Below, piece after piece: positions 54,415-63,186 of a DNA stretch of 64,000 nt. Under the pieces are notes generated by a model, which was not told the DNA's origin, made no database searches, and saw only the letters and a program-made list of their open reading frames with translations. Where the stretch lies: positions 1,093,760 to 1,157,759 of the forward strand of contig NZ_FQXY01000009.1 of the NCBI RefSeq assembly GCF_900130125.1, written 5' to 3'. The stretch is from Bacteroides congonensis (GTDB lineage Bacteria > Bacteroidota > Bacteroidia > Bacteroidales > Bacteroidaceae). Position numbers and translations under genes: made by a program. The first letter of the stretch is position 1. Each line of letters starts with the position of its first letter.

Positions 54415-54837
54415 ATGAGATATTTGATAGATACTAATATCTTTGTTTATGCAGTGATTGACAGAGACTCGTTAGACCGTGATGTAACAGCTATACTACA
54501 GGAGCCTGACACGGTACTTTATATGAGTGCAGAATCTGTCCGCGAATTAATTGTAGGATACCGAAATAAAGGTTTATGTTCCAAACGCTGGAAATCAGTA
54601 GAAGCAATGGTCACTTCAATTGAAAAGGAGCTCTACATCAAAATACTTCCCCTGAAGAAAGAACATATGCAGACTTATGCACGATTAGAAATCAATGAAG
54701 CACAAGGACATAAAGACCCATCCGACCACGTTATTATCGCCCATGCCATCACCGAGCATTTACCACTCATTTCAAGTGATACCCGATTTGAATTTTATCG
54801 TTCCCAAGGACTTGATTTGATATTCAATAAAAAATAA
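54415..54837 (+). CDS. vapC: PIN-domain ribonuclease, VapC-like toxin
   Basis: 140 aa. The four acidic positions of the PIN active site are visible: Asp6 (YLIDTNIFVY), Glu44 (SVRELIVGY), Asp101/Asp104 (KDPSDHVIIAHA) and Asp123 (LISSDTRFEFY). VapC toxins cut tRNA or rRNA; the target here is unknown. It starts at the base after the antitoxin stop. Followed by the convergent hxlR stop 6 bp on. Confidence 0.9.
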   Translation: MRYLIDTNIFVYAVIDRDSLDRDVTAILQEPDTVLYMSAESVRELIVGYRNKGLCSKRWKSVEAMVTSIEKELYIKILPLKKEHMQTYARLEINEAQGHKDPSDHVIIAHAITEHLPLISSDTRFEFYRSQGLDLIFNKK

Positions 54838-54843
54838 TGAACG

Positions 54844-55194
54844 CTATACATCTATTTGCCGATGTTCTAAAATAGTATCCATATTCTCCAAGGCCCATCC
54901 AACCAATCCTTCAATATGAGGAATCAGAGTTCCTCCCGTATCCGTCAAGCTATATTCCACCCGAGGAGGTACTTCCGCATACACTTTCCGCTCTACCAAT
55001 CCGTCGGACTCAAGTGTACGGAGAGTTACCGTCAACATTCTCTGAGAAACATCCTCTATTGTCCTATGAATATCACTGAAACGCATAGTTCCGTTTGCAT
55101 TCAAAGTAATAAGCACCAGCATCGACCACTTGTCTCCCAAGCGGCTGAGTACATCTCTTACAGGGCAATTTCCTGTCGGGTGAAAGTTTTTCAT
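54844..55194 (-). CDS. HxlR-family transcriptional regulator
   Basis: 116 aa. Winged helix of the HxlR/DUF24 type: CPVRDVLSRLGDKWSMLVLI with the conserved redox-type Cys10, DVSQRMLTVTLRTLESDGLV as recognition helix, and PPRVEYSLTDTGGTLIP as wing. Divergent from the DJ-1-like gene. HxlR proteins often sense electrophiles or quinones through the cysteine, which fits control of a DJ-1-type protein. The palindrome at 55231-55248 is the likely binding site. Confidence 0.92.
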   Translation of the reverse strand: MKNFHPTGNCPVRDVLSRLGDKWSMLVLITLNANGTMRFSDIHRTIEDVSQRMLTVTLRTLESDGLVERKVYAEVPPRVEYSLTDTGGTLIPHIEGLVGWALENMDTILEHRQIDV

Positions 55195-55230
55195 CTTTTA
55201 ACGTTTTGTATTTAGTTGACTTACAGCAAT

Positions 55231-55248
55231 AGTTACTTCCATGTAACT
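55231..55248. promoter_or_regulatory. likely HxlR operator
   Basis: AGTTAC-TTCCAT-GTAACT, perfect 6-bp arms, 36 bp upstream of the hxlR start and inside the divergent control region. Confidence 0.6.
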
Positions 55249-55292
55249 TCCTTATTCAGAGGTGCGTTCTTGCTTTTCTCCACAAAGGAAGA

Positions 55293-55300
55293 TACATTTG
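55293..55300 (+). promoter_or_regulatory. -7 element of the DJ-1-like gene
   Basis: TACATTTG, a TAnnTTTG match, about 60 bp before the start codon. Confidence 0.55.
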
Positions 55301-55361
55301 CATCACAAAAGTAATAAACTTACTAATAATAACTATTGTTTCATTTTAAATAATTATGATT

Positions 55362-55889
55362 ATGGCAAAGAAAGTAGCAGTTTTAGCAATGAATCCGGTA
55401 AACGGTTGTGGATTATTCCAATACTTGGAAGCGTTTTTCGAAAATGGCATTTCATATAAAGTATTTGCCGTATCGGATACGAAAGAGATTAAAACAAATT
55501 CGGGAATCAGCTTGACAACAGATGATGTGATTGCCAATCTGAAGGGGCACGAAGATGAATTTGACGCGCTCGTTTTCTCTTGTGGAGACGCCGTACCTGT
55601 ATTTCAACAAAATGCGGACAAACCTTATAATATAGATTTAATGGAAGTAATCAAAACCTTTGGGGATAAGGGGAAAATAATGATTGGACACTGTGCAGGC
55701 GCAATGATGTTTGACTTTACAGGCATATCGAAAGGTAAGAAAGTGGCAGTTCACCCGTTAGCCAAACCGGCTATCCAGAACGGAACAGCTACCGATGAAA
55801 AATCAGAGATAGACGGCAACTTCTATACCGCACAAGATGAAAATACCATTTGGACAATGTTGCCGCAAGTTATAGAAGCATTAAAGTAA
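55362..55889 (+). CDS. DJ-1/PfpI-family protein
   Basis: 175 aa from ATG at 55362 (MAKKVAVLAMNPVNGCGLFQ). An in-frame ATG at 55356 is also possible. The flavodoxin-like fold has the nucleophile elbow in GHCAGAMMFDFTG (Cys) and an upstream acidic position in FENGISYKVFAVSD. Members act as glyoxalases, deglycases, chaperones or amidases; which one cannot be read here. Controlled by the divergent HxlR regulator, suggesting a response to reactive carbonyls or oxidants. Confidence 0.88.
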   Translation: MAKKVAVLAMNPVNGCGLFQYLEAFFENGISYKVFAVSDTKEIKTNSGISLTTDDVIANLKGHEDEFDALVFSCGDAVPVFQQNADKPYNIDLMEVIKTFGDKGKIMIGHCAGAMMFDFTGISKGKKVAVHPLAKPAIQNGTATDEKSEIDGNFYTAQDENTIWTMLPQVIEALK

Positions 55890-56002
55890 GGTAAGACAAA
55901 GCAAGTACGAAGCAGAAAAATATAGACATAAATTAGTATTTTATAAACTCTGCCTATGGAGTGATGCGTTCCTTTAAAAGAAACGATGTCTTCCTCGGTG
56001 TG

Positions 56003-56037
56003 CAACGGGTCGTTCCTTTAAAAGGAATGACCCGTTG
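56003..56037. terminator. strong hairpin after the DJ-1-like gene
   Basis: CAACGGGTCGTTCCTTT pairs with AAAGGAATGACCCGTTG (one G-T pair), followed by GTTTTAAAGG. GTTCCTTTAAAA also occurs at 55970. The following 56041-56370 holds no gene; it is AT-rich spacer before the kinase. Confidence 0.65.
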
Positions 56038-56370
56038 GTTTTAAAGGAAAATCAAAGAATATATCCCACTAATAATCAATTACTTAAAAATTGACATCCA
56101 GAAAGTGAACATTACAGTGCAATCATAAATAATATTCAAAAAAAAACATTCAAAGAACCATCAGCCACTTGGAATATATCCGTCTTTCCAATCTTATCTT
56201 CAACTTACTCTTCCCTTTTCGTGCCAAAATAAAGAAGAACAAGACATCATAAAATATCGAAATAAAAAATCTAGCAGTCTAAAAGTGTGTATATTAGCAG
56301 CTTGAAGTTTTATGAAAAAAGTGGGACGTTCAACTAGGGTAATTCAAATTAATGGCGTTAAAAAAAATAT

Positions 56371-57969
56371 ATGATTAAAGAGAAAGAGGGTTTTAATGCA
56401 TTTTTACTTCATTTTTTAGAAAGATTGAACGGCTGTGAATCCATAGAGAAGAAAGTCACTGAATCTCTGACAGATATTTGCAATTACTACGGGTTCAAAA
56501 GAGGATTCGTGTATCAGACAGACGGATTCCGTTATTTCTATTTGAAGGAAACGATTGGAAATGAGAATAATATCCTAAAGACTCGTTTTGAAACAAACGA
56601 GATGACCAGACAACATATCAACTATACAAAGAACAGGAATACTCCTTTTTATAGCAATAGAAATACAGATACTTCTCCGGATGACATTGCCATTATGGAC
56701 TTCTATAATGCAGAGTCATTGTTAGTGCGACAGTTTAAAGATTCGGAAGGAAAAATCATCGGATTTGTCGGATTTGCAGACAGAAAAGAAACAAATCCGT
56801 TCACGGATGAAGAGTTGCAAATGATTCATCTTCTGCTAGATTCTCTGTCTAAGGAAATTGCTGTCCGCGAATATAAAGAAAGAGAAGTGAGGGCGAGCAA
56901 GACTTTAGGCAGTATCATGAACAATATGGGAGTCGATATTTATGTCAACTCTTTCGATTCTCATGACATGCTATATGCCAATGAATCTATGGCCGCCCCC
57001 TATGACGGCATTAAACATTTCAAAGGCAAGAAGTGTTGGGAAGCTCTTTATACCGACAAAAAAGGAGAATGTGAGTTCTGCCCTAAAAAACATTTGATAG
57101 ATGAAAACGGCCTGCCTACCAAAGTTTACTCCTGGGATTACCAACGCCCGTTTGACAAATGCTGGTTTCGTGTGTTCAGTGCCGCATTTGCCTGGATAGA
57201 CGGACAGATGGCACACGTTATCACCAGTGTCGATATTGACCATCAGAAGACGATAGAAGAAGAATTGAGAATAGCCAAGGAAAGAGCTGAAAACCTGGAC
57301 AGGCTGAAATCTGCATTTCTTGCCAATATGAGTCACGAAATCCGCACTCCGTTAAACGCGATTGTCGGCTTCGCCAGCCTTTTGGTCGAATCGGATAATA
57401 AAGAAGAACGGCAGGAGTACGTGAATATCATGCAAGAGAATACGGATTTGCTCTTGCAACTGATATCCGACATTCTCGACTTGTCAAAGATAGAAGCGGG
57501 TACACTCGATTTCACAATGGATCATTTGGACATCAAGAGCTTCTGCGAAGATATTATGCGCAATTATGACATAAAAGAGGATAAGCTTGTCCCTGTCCTG
57601 CTGGCTCCCGACTTGCCTGAATATTATATTCATACAGACAAGAAGCGTCTGATGCAGGTGATTACGAACTTCATAAACAACGCACTCAAATTTACAGAGA
57701 AAGGACAGATTATTCTTGAATATCATTTCAAGGAAGATACGGGGGAAATAGAATTCTCCGTCACAGATACAGGTATGGGCATTGCTCCCCAAAAAGTAGA
57801 CAAGGTATTCGACCGTTTCGTCAAGCTCAATTCTTTTTCAAAGGGTACAGGACTTGGATTGTCCATTTGCAGAAGTATTATCGAACATCTTGGCGGCACT
57901 ATCGGTGTCGAATCCGAATTGGGAACCGGCAGCCGCTTTTGGTTTACCCATCCCTATACAGCCGGATAA
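56371..57969 (+). CDS. cytoplasmic sensor histidine kinase with GAF and PAS domains
   Basis: 532 aa with no membrane segment. GAF-like domain about 15-165 ([20 protein letters not shown]). PAS-like domain about 175-290 that contains a cysteine cluster, [20 protein letters not shown]. HisKA with [20 protein letters not shown] (His322). HATPase_c with [35 protein letters not shown] and [12 protein letters not shown]. No receiver domain; the partner could be the receiver of the neighbouring hybrid kinase. The CxxC-type PAS cluster suggests redox or metal sensing, which is inference. Confidence 0.93.
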   Translation: MIKEKEGFNAFLLHFLERLNGCESIEKKVTESLTDICNYYGFKRGFVYQTDGFRYFYLKETIGNENNILKTRFETNEMTRQHINYTKNRNTPFYSNRNTDTSPDDIAIMDFYNAESLLVRQFKDSEGKIIGFVGFADRKETNPFTDEELQMIHLLLDSLSKEIAVREYKEREVRASKTLGSIMNNMGVDIYVNSFDSHDMLYANESMAAPYDGIKHFKGKKCWEALYTDKKGECEFCPKKHLIDENGLPTKVYSWDYQRPFDKCWFRVFSAAFAWIDGQMAHVITSVDIDHQKTIEEELRIAKERAENLDRLKSAFLANMSHEIRTPLNAIVGFASLLVESDNKEERQEYVNIMQENTDLLLQLISDILDLSKIEAGTLDFTMDHLDIKSFCEDIMRNYDIKEDKLVPVLLAPDLPEYYIHTDKKRLMQVITNFINNALKFTEKGQIILEYHFKEDTGEIEFSVTDTGMGIAPQKVDKVFDRFVKLNSFSKGTGLGLSICRSIIEHLGGTIGVESELGTGSRFWFTHPYTAG

Positions 57970-57976
57970 AAAAGAT

Positions 57977-58013
57977 ATGCTAATACTCGCAGAAAGCGGG
58001 TTTAGCATAAAAA
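57977..58013 (+). terminator. terminator after the GAF/PAS kinase
   Basis: ATGCTAATACTCGC pairs with GCGGGTTTAGCAT (small bulge), followed by AAAAAAG. It lies 7 bp after the stop. Confidence 0.65.
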
Positions 58014-58089
58014 AGGGATAAAATAACCACTAAAACAAGCATTCCGGCAAAATTAATCATAGAAATAGTTTTTCAATCCGTTTTTTCAC

Positions 58090-58097
58090 TACATTTG
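58090..58097 (+). promoter_or_regulatory. -7 element of the hybrid kinase gene
   Basis: TACATTTG, a TAnnTTTG match, 52 bp before the ATG at 58150. Confidence 0.5.
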
Positions 58098-58149
58098 TAC
58101 TGCTAAAATAAAAACCATAAAATAAAGATATCACAAACAAACATTTCTC

Positions 58150-61020
58150 ATGGATATAAGAAAATGCCTATGGCTCTTTTTGCTATGCTTCTTGTCTGCG
58201 TCATCTATCCAAGCCCAAAGGAACCATATAGATATTCCTAATTACATTTTATGTATCAATTCTTATTCAGAATCCACACCGTGGAGTAGCCGGATGATTT
58301 CTACCATATCAGAATATGTGCAGAAAGATCCTCAACTGGCGTTGTACGCGGAACATATGAATACACTGATGATAGACAATGATTCTATTTTGGAGAAATT
58401 TGAAAATATGATTTCTCAAAAATATTCACAGCCACGTCCTCAGTTATTGGTATTATTGGGAAGTCCCGCATTCACGTTAAGAGATGAATACAGAAAATTT
58501 TGGGGAGACATACCTATCATTCTCTGTTCGGAAGAAGCCTTTCTGGGGCCACAAGAAGCCTACTTTCAGAAAAGAGAAATTGCACTGGCCGACCGTATTC
58601 CGACATCTCAGTTCGCCGATCCGTATAATATGGTCTTCCTGTATTCCAATCTTTATCTTCGCGAGAATGTACAATTAATCAATCACATAAATCCCGGTAT
58701 CAAGAAATTTATATTCATTGGCGACGAACGGGAAATCAATTTAAGTAACAACCTGGACATTCAGGACGAATTAAAAACAAACTATCCGCAGATCGAATAC
58801 CAGTTTTTAACGCCACAAAAGATGACTACCAATCAATTACTGGACTCACTGTATCGTGTCGACAGCCATACAACAGGCATATTATTTGCGTCCTGGTTTT
58901 ATAAAGCGAAATTCGCCGACAATACGTCGTTAGTATTCAACGACCACAAACTTATCGTGACAACTATTGCCCCTATATTTACTTTGAACATGACAGATAT
59001 TACCGAAGAAAACGGAGGAATGATAGGCGGTTACACTTATAATCAAAAAAGGTATAATCAGGAATTAGTTCATGCCATATCAGCTATCCGCCAAGGGAAA
59101 CAGGCTCGCGAACTACCTTTCTATATGCCGTCAGATGGGCGTCCCATCATCAACTACGCGACATTACTCCGTAAAGGGTTATCCCCTTCCATGTGTCCTC
59201 CGAACACATTTTTTCTGCACAAACCGCTTTCGTTTTGGAAGCAGAACCAATATTTCATCATAGGCTCTTTAACTTTCATTTTTCTGCTTGCCTTATTTTT
59301 CTTTTATCGTATCCGTAGCCTGAATATCATAAAGAAAATGCAACAGAAGGAAATAGACGCCATGACCAATTACAAAAACCTCGTGAACAACATGCCTATT
59401 CTTTACATGCAGGAAGAACTTATCACAGATGAAAAAGGTATACCTGTCGAGTTGATTTACCGGAAAGTCAACGCGCATTTCGAAAAGAATTTCTTCCGCA
59501 AAGAAGATGTGATCGGCAAAAAGGCAAGCGAGATTTTCCCAGAATCAATGCCGGAATTCCTGCATTTCATAAAGAAAGCACTGGATGAAAACAAGGCAAT
59601 CACTTTCCCTTATTACTTCAAGAAAATCGACACTTTCTATGACGTGATACTTAAAGGAACACAGCACAGTAATATTATTGACGTATTCTGTTTGGATAGT
59701 ACAGAACTGCACAGGGCGCAACAAAAGCTAAGCACTATCAACAATAAGCTCTCCATGTCTCTCGATGTGGCTAATATCGTACCCTGGAAATGGGACTTAC
59801 AAAGCCATACTATCCTGTGCGATATCAATAAACCGATAGAACTCAGCACATTGGGAAAAGATGTATCCGAGGAGCAACTGGCAGTGCCCGATAATCAATA
59901 TTTCTCCAAAATATTCAAGGAAGACCGGACACGGGTGGAGCAAGCCTACAAAGACTTGATAGAAGGTCGTTCGAATAAGGTAAAAGAAGAATATCGCATA
60001 GTCAACACTCATAAGGGACTTCATAGAATAGACTGGGTGGAAGCTCAGGCAGCCGTTGAAACCCGGGACGAAAAGGGAGATCCGTTGACTTTGGTAGGTT
60101 CTTCACTAGTCATTACCGAACGAAAGAAGATGGAGCAGGAATTGGTAAATGCCAAAAATCGCGCAGAAGAATCGAATCGTCTGAAATCGGCTTTCCTGGC
60201 GAATATGAGCCACGAGATACGCACGCCTCTTAATGCCATTGTTGGTTTCTCGGGTATCCTGGCTTCTACCCTGGAGGAAGAGGAGAAACAGGAATATGTG
60301 AGTATCATCGAAAGTAACAACACTTTATTATTGCAACTTATCAGTGATATATTGGATTTATCCAAGATAGAAGCGGGAACACTGGATTTTAATTATTCCA
60401 ATGTAGAGATTAATGATTTGATGAGCGACTTAGAAAACAGCTGCCTGTTAAAGCTCAAATCTGACAAGGTAAAACTGGAGTTTGTAGCTCCCGAAGAACC
60501 TTGTTGCGCACATATAGAAAAGAACAGATTATCCCAGTTAATCATCAATCTTATAACAAACGCCATAAAATTCACCGAACAAGGCAGTATCCGCTTCGGA
60601 TATAAACGGGAAAATAATGAATTGTATTTTTATGTCGCTGATACGGGTTGCGGTATTCCACAAGATAAACAGGATAGTATCTTCGGGCGCTTTGTCAAAC
60701 TGAACTCATTTGCGCAAGGCACAGGACTCGGGCTTTCCATCTGTCGGACGCTTGTTGATAATATGGGTGGTAAAATCGGTGTAGAATCAGAGATAGGAAA
60801 AGGATCTACGTTTTGGTTTACATTGCCCTACAAACAGGCGGAGACTGTAGAAAAAGCTCCCCAAAAAGAGATACAGACCATCAGCATAGAGAAAGACAAA
60901 CTTGTTATCCTGATTGCCGAAGATAACGAAAGCAATTATAAACTATTCGAGTCTATTCTAAAATATGATTATCATCTGATACATGCCTGGGATGGACAGG
61001 AAGCTATTAATCCTGTTTAA
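58150..61020 (+). CDS. hybrid sensor histidine kinase, receiver domain cut by a frameshift
   Basis: 956 aa as read. Signal peptide (IQAQ), a periplasmic domain about 30-365 resembling ABC-type substrate-binding sensors (PQLLVLLGSPAFTLRDEYRK, GILFASWFYKAKF), membrane helix about 370-392, two PAS-like domains (about 410-530 and 535-660), HisKA with [20 protein letters not shown] (His688), HATPase_c ([43 protein letters not shown]), then the start of a receiver domain (LVILIAEDNESNYKLFESIL). After GQEAIN the frame ends in PV-stop, whereas the other frame continues the receiver domain. The kinase core is intact, so a receiver-less protein can still be made. Confidence 0.92.
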   Translation: MDIRKCLWLFLLCFLSASSIQAQRNHIDIPNYILCINSYSESTPWSSRMISTISEYVQKDPQLALYAEHMNTLMIDNDSILEKFENMISQKYSQPRPQLLVLLGSPAFTLRDEYRKFWGDIPIILCSEEAFLGPQEAYFQKREIALADRIPTSQFADPYNMVFLYSNLYLRENVQLINHINPGIKKFIFIGDEREINLSNNLDIQDELKTNYPQIEYQFLTPQKMTTNQLLDSLYRVDSHTTGILFASWFYKAKFADNTSLVFNDHKLIVTTIAPIFTLNMTDITEENGGMIGGYTYNQKRYNQELVHAISAIRQGKQARELPFYMPSDGRPIINYATLLRKGLSPSMCPPNTFFLHKPLSFWKQNQYFIIGSLTFIFLLALFFFYRIRSLNIIKKMQQKEIDAMTNYKNLVNNMPILYMQEELITDEKGIPVELIYRKVNAHFEKNFFRKEDVIGKKASEIFPESMPEFLHFIKKALDENKAITFPYYFKKIDTFYDVILKGTQHSNIIDVFCLDSTELHRAQQKLSTINNKLSMSLDVANIVPWKWDLQSHTILCDINKPIELSTLGKDVSEEQLAVPDNQYFSKIFKEDRTRVEQAYKDLIEGRSNKVKEEYRIVNTHKGLHRIDWVEAQAAVETRDEKGDPLTLVGSSLVITERKKMEQELVNAKNRAEESNRLKSAFLANMSHEIRTPLNAIVGFSGILASTLEEEEKQEYVSIIESNNTLLLQLISDILDLSKIEAGTLDFNYSNVEINDLMSDLENSCLLKLKSDKVKLEFVAPEEPCCAHIEKNRLSQLIINLITNAIKFTEQGSIRFGYKRENNELYFYVADTGCGIPQDKQDSIFGRFVKLNSFAQGTGLGLSICRTLVDNMGGKIGVESEIGKGSTFWFTLPYKQAETVEKAPQKEIQTISIEKDKLVILIAEDNESNYKLFESILKYDYHLIHAWDGQEAINPV

Positions 61021-61270
61021 GGAGTACAATCCGCAAATCGTATTGATGGATATCAATATGCCTGTCATGAATGGATATGAAGCGACCCAGGAGATTCGTA
61101 ACTTTTCTGCCAAAGTGCCGATTATAGCTATCACTGCCTTTGCTTTTGCTTCGGATGAGCAGCGAGTGATGGAAAGCGGTTTTGACGGTTATATGCCGAA
61201 GCCGATTAACGCCCGCTTGTTGAAGGCACAGTTGAAAGACATCATGCAGAAACGCATTGTTTTGTTGTAA
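61014..61270 (+). pseudogene. receiver-domain remainder of the hybrid kinase, in the +1 frame
   Basis: Reads LFKEYNPQIVLMDINMPVMN with the phospho-acceptor Asp, then SAKVPIIAITAFAFASDEQR and GYMPKPINARLLKAQL with the conserved Lys. Removing one C at 61012-61013 restores the frame as GQEAIN-LFKEYNP. Either a true mutation, a programmed shift or an assembly error. Confidence 0.85.
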
Positions 61271-61318
61271 GACGAATAACTGCCGTTTGATAAATCAGTC
61301 ATTGAATCCTTCAGGCAT

Positions 61319-62119
61319 TTAGTAATTCAGCCACATTCTGAAAGAAGCCATTTTGTCTTTACTGACTATGATTTTATCTTTGAAAGGGGGTAACACATGT
61401 ACGACCGCCTTCCCTAAGAAGTAGGATTCAATACGCTGAATAGCATCAATACAGACAAGAGTCTGACGGTTCGTACGAAAGAACCGGTCGGGGTCAAGTT
61501 GCTCATACAGTCTGTCTAAAGCCAGGTCGATAAGATATTCACGGTTTTTATGTGTCACTGCGAAAGTCAGTTTGTTCTCTGAATAGAAATAAGCAATGTC
61601 ACTGACTTGCAGAGTTAGCAGCTTCTCCCCACTGGAAATTAAAAACCGTGTGCGGTACTTTTTAGCTGCGGACAAAGAAGATTCTTGGGCGACAGCAAGC
61701 TGTTGCAAGACTTCCATCATCCAGCTTTCAGCTTTGAAATCATGGATATAGTTTTTACTCAGCCCCTCAAAACGCAGGATGGCCTGCAACAACCGCTCCT
61801 CATGAATCGGTTTTAAAAGATAATCAATACTGTTTACCGTAAAAGCACGCACAGCGTATTCATCATAAGCAGTGGTAAAGACAATCATACTTTCAGGATG
61901 AGCCTGTTCTATAAAAAGAAACGAGTTACCATCCGTCAACTGAATATCCAAGAAAAGAATGTCAGGATGGGGATGCCGGGCAAACCACTCCACTGCCTCT
62001 TCGATATTTCCCGGCAGTAACTGTACTTCCCAGTCGGGACGCAAAGCCGACAAAGTGTCGCGAAGCAGACGGGCAGCAGGTATTTCATCCTCTATTATAG
62101 CAGCTTTTATCTTACTCAT
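61319..62119 (-). CDS. LytTR-family response regulator
   Basis: 266 aa. Receiver domain with acidic pocket IIEDE, phospho-acceptor in DILFLDIQLTDGNSF, and Lys in YLLKPI. C-terminal LytTR DNA-binding domain about 150-260 (FLISSGEKLLTLQVSDIAYF, DRFFRTNRQTLVCIDAI). It overlaps the kinase gene start-to-stop by 8 bp, so the two are a co-translated pair. Targets probably include the adjacent efflux genes. Confidence 0.94.
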   Translation of the reverse strand: MSKIKAAIIEDEIPAARLLRDTLSALRPDWEVQLLPGNIEEAVEWFARHPHPDILFLDIQLTDGNSFLFIEQAHPESMIVFTTAYDEYAVRAFTVNSIDYLLKPIHEERLLQAILRFEGLSKNYIHDFKAESWMMEVLQQLAVAQESSLSAAKKYRTRFLISSGEKLLTLQVSDIAYFYSENKLTFAVTHKNREYLIDLALDRLYEQLDPDRFFRTNRQTLVCIDAIQRIESYFLGKAVVHVLPPFKDKIIVSKDKMASFRMWLNY

Positions 62120-63170
62120 GAAGCAATGGTATTTTTACTGTAAACTCTTGCAAATTATTCTCTATCACAATATCACGATTACACAATAACTTATACCGGG
62201 TAGAAAGGTTCTTCAAGCCTGTACCGAAAGTGGTTGCACTCTTTTTTACCTGTATCCGGTTTCGGACTACCAGTTCTTTTTCCTTTTCCATATAGAAAAG
62301 TTCAATGGTCATCGGTTTTCCCATATGGATCACATTGTGTTTTATCACATTTTCAGCCAGTAACTGGATAGTCAGCGGTGGAAGTTGAAATTCCAGGCAG
62401 GCTTCCGGCAGGCAGTTATCAATATGGATGCAGTCTCCCAAACGTACACGATGCAGGAAAATATAAGAATTTAAAAATTCCAATTCTTCCCGCAAAGTTG
62501 TCAGCCGTTGATTTTGGCACTGAAGTGTATAACGATATACATCAGAAAGATGCTGGGTGAACAGTTCCGCATTGGCGGGATTGTAACGGATTTCAGAAAT
62601 CAATGTATTCAGGCTGTTGAACAGGAAATGGGGATTCAGTTGGTTTTGCAAAGCAGTATAGCGCGCCGTATTGTTTTCCTTTTGCAAGGCAGCCGCTTCA
62701 TGTTGCAGTTTCAGTGTATTCCGCATGGAACGGTTGGCAAGTAACAATCCTAAAATCACCAACTCTACCAACCATACTGTAATCAGAATCCGCCATCCGC
62801 CATTGGGAAACATAAACGGATGGGCAGCTCCCGCCAGTAATTTGGCAGTAACAAGCAATCCGTAGTTCAACAGGAAAAACATCCCCATTACAACAACATA
62901 GACGGATATCAGTTTCCAACGACGATGCAGATTCAGCGCATACTGGTTATCCATCCATGTACTTAACCGTATCGTTGCATATCCCAACACATTGAATGTC
63001 AGTATAAAGAAAGCCAGTGTGCCGACGGAATGAAATATATCGGCCACCTTATCGGGAAAGGTAGCATAATTAATCAATAACAGAAAAGAGAATACTCCCA
63101 GTCCTGAAAATAACGCTACATATAATAAGGTATTAAACTTTATATTCATACTACAGCCGGCTCTTTTCAT
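62112..63170 (-). CDS. LytS/YehU-type sensor histidine kinase
   Basis: 352 aa (an in-frame ATG at 63149, MNIKFNTLLYVALFSG, is a good alternative start). About four membrane helices in residues 10-150, then the His_kinase domain: ALQNQLNPHFLFNSLNTLIS with the phosphorylated His, and an ATPase region PLTIQLLAENVIKHNVIHMG with GTGLKNLSTRY. It lacks a separate HisKA domain, as usual in this family. Cognate to the LytTR regulator. It starts 16 bp after the TolC-like stop. Confidence 0.92.
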   Translation of the reverse strand: MKRAGCSMNIKFNTLLYVALFSGLGVFSFLLLINYATFPDKVADIFHSVGTLAFFILTFNVLGYATIRLSTWMDNQYALNLHRRWKLISVYVVVMGMFFLLNYGLLVTAKLLAGAAHPFMFPNGGWRILITVWLVELVILGLLLANRSMRNTLKLQHEAAALQKENNTARYTALQNQLNPHFLFNSLNTLISEIRYNPANAELFTQHLSDVYRYTLQCQNQRLTTLREELEFLNSYIFLHRVRLGDCIHIDNCLPEACLEFQLPPLTIQLLAENVIKHNVIHMGKPMTIELFYMEKEKELVVRNRIQVKKSATTFGTGLKNLSTRYKLLCNRDIVIENNLQEFTVKIPLLHE

Positions 63171-63186
63171 ACAAAATTACTACTTT

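Noticed and set aside
61000..61020. Programmed frameshift in the hybrid kinase
   Set aside because: No slippery heptamer or downstream pseudoknot was recognised; mutation or sequencing error is simpler.
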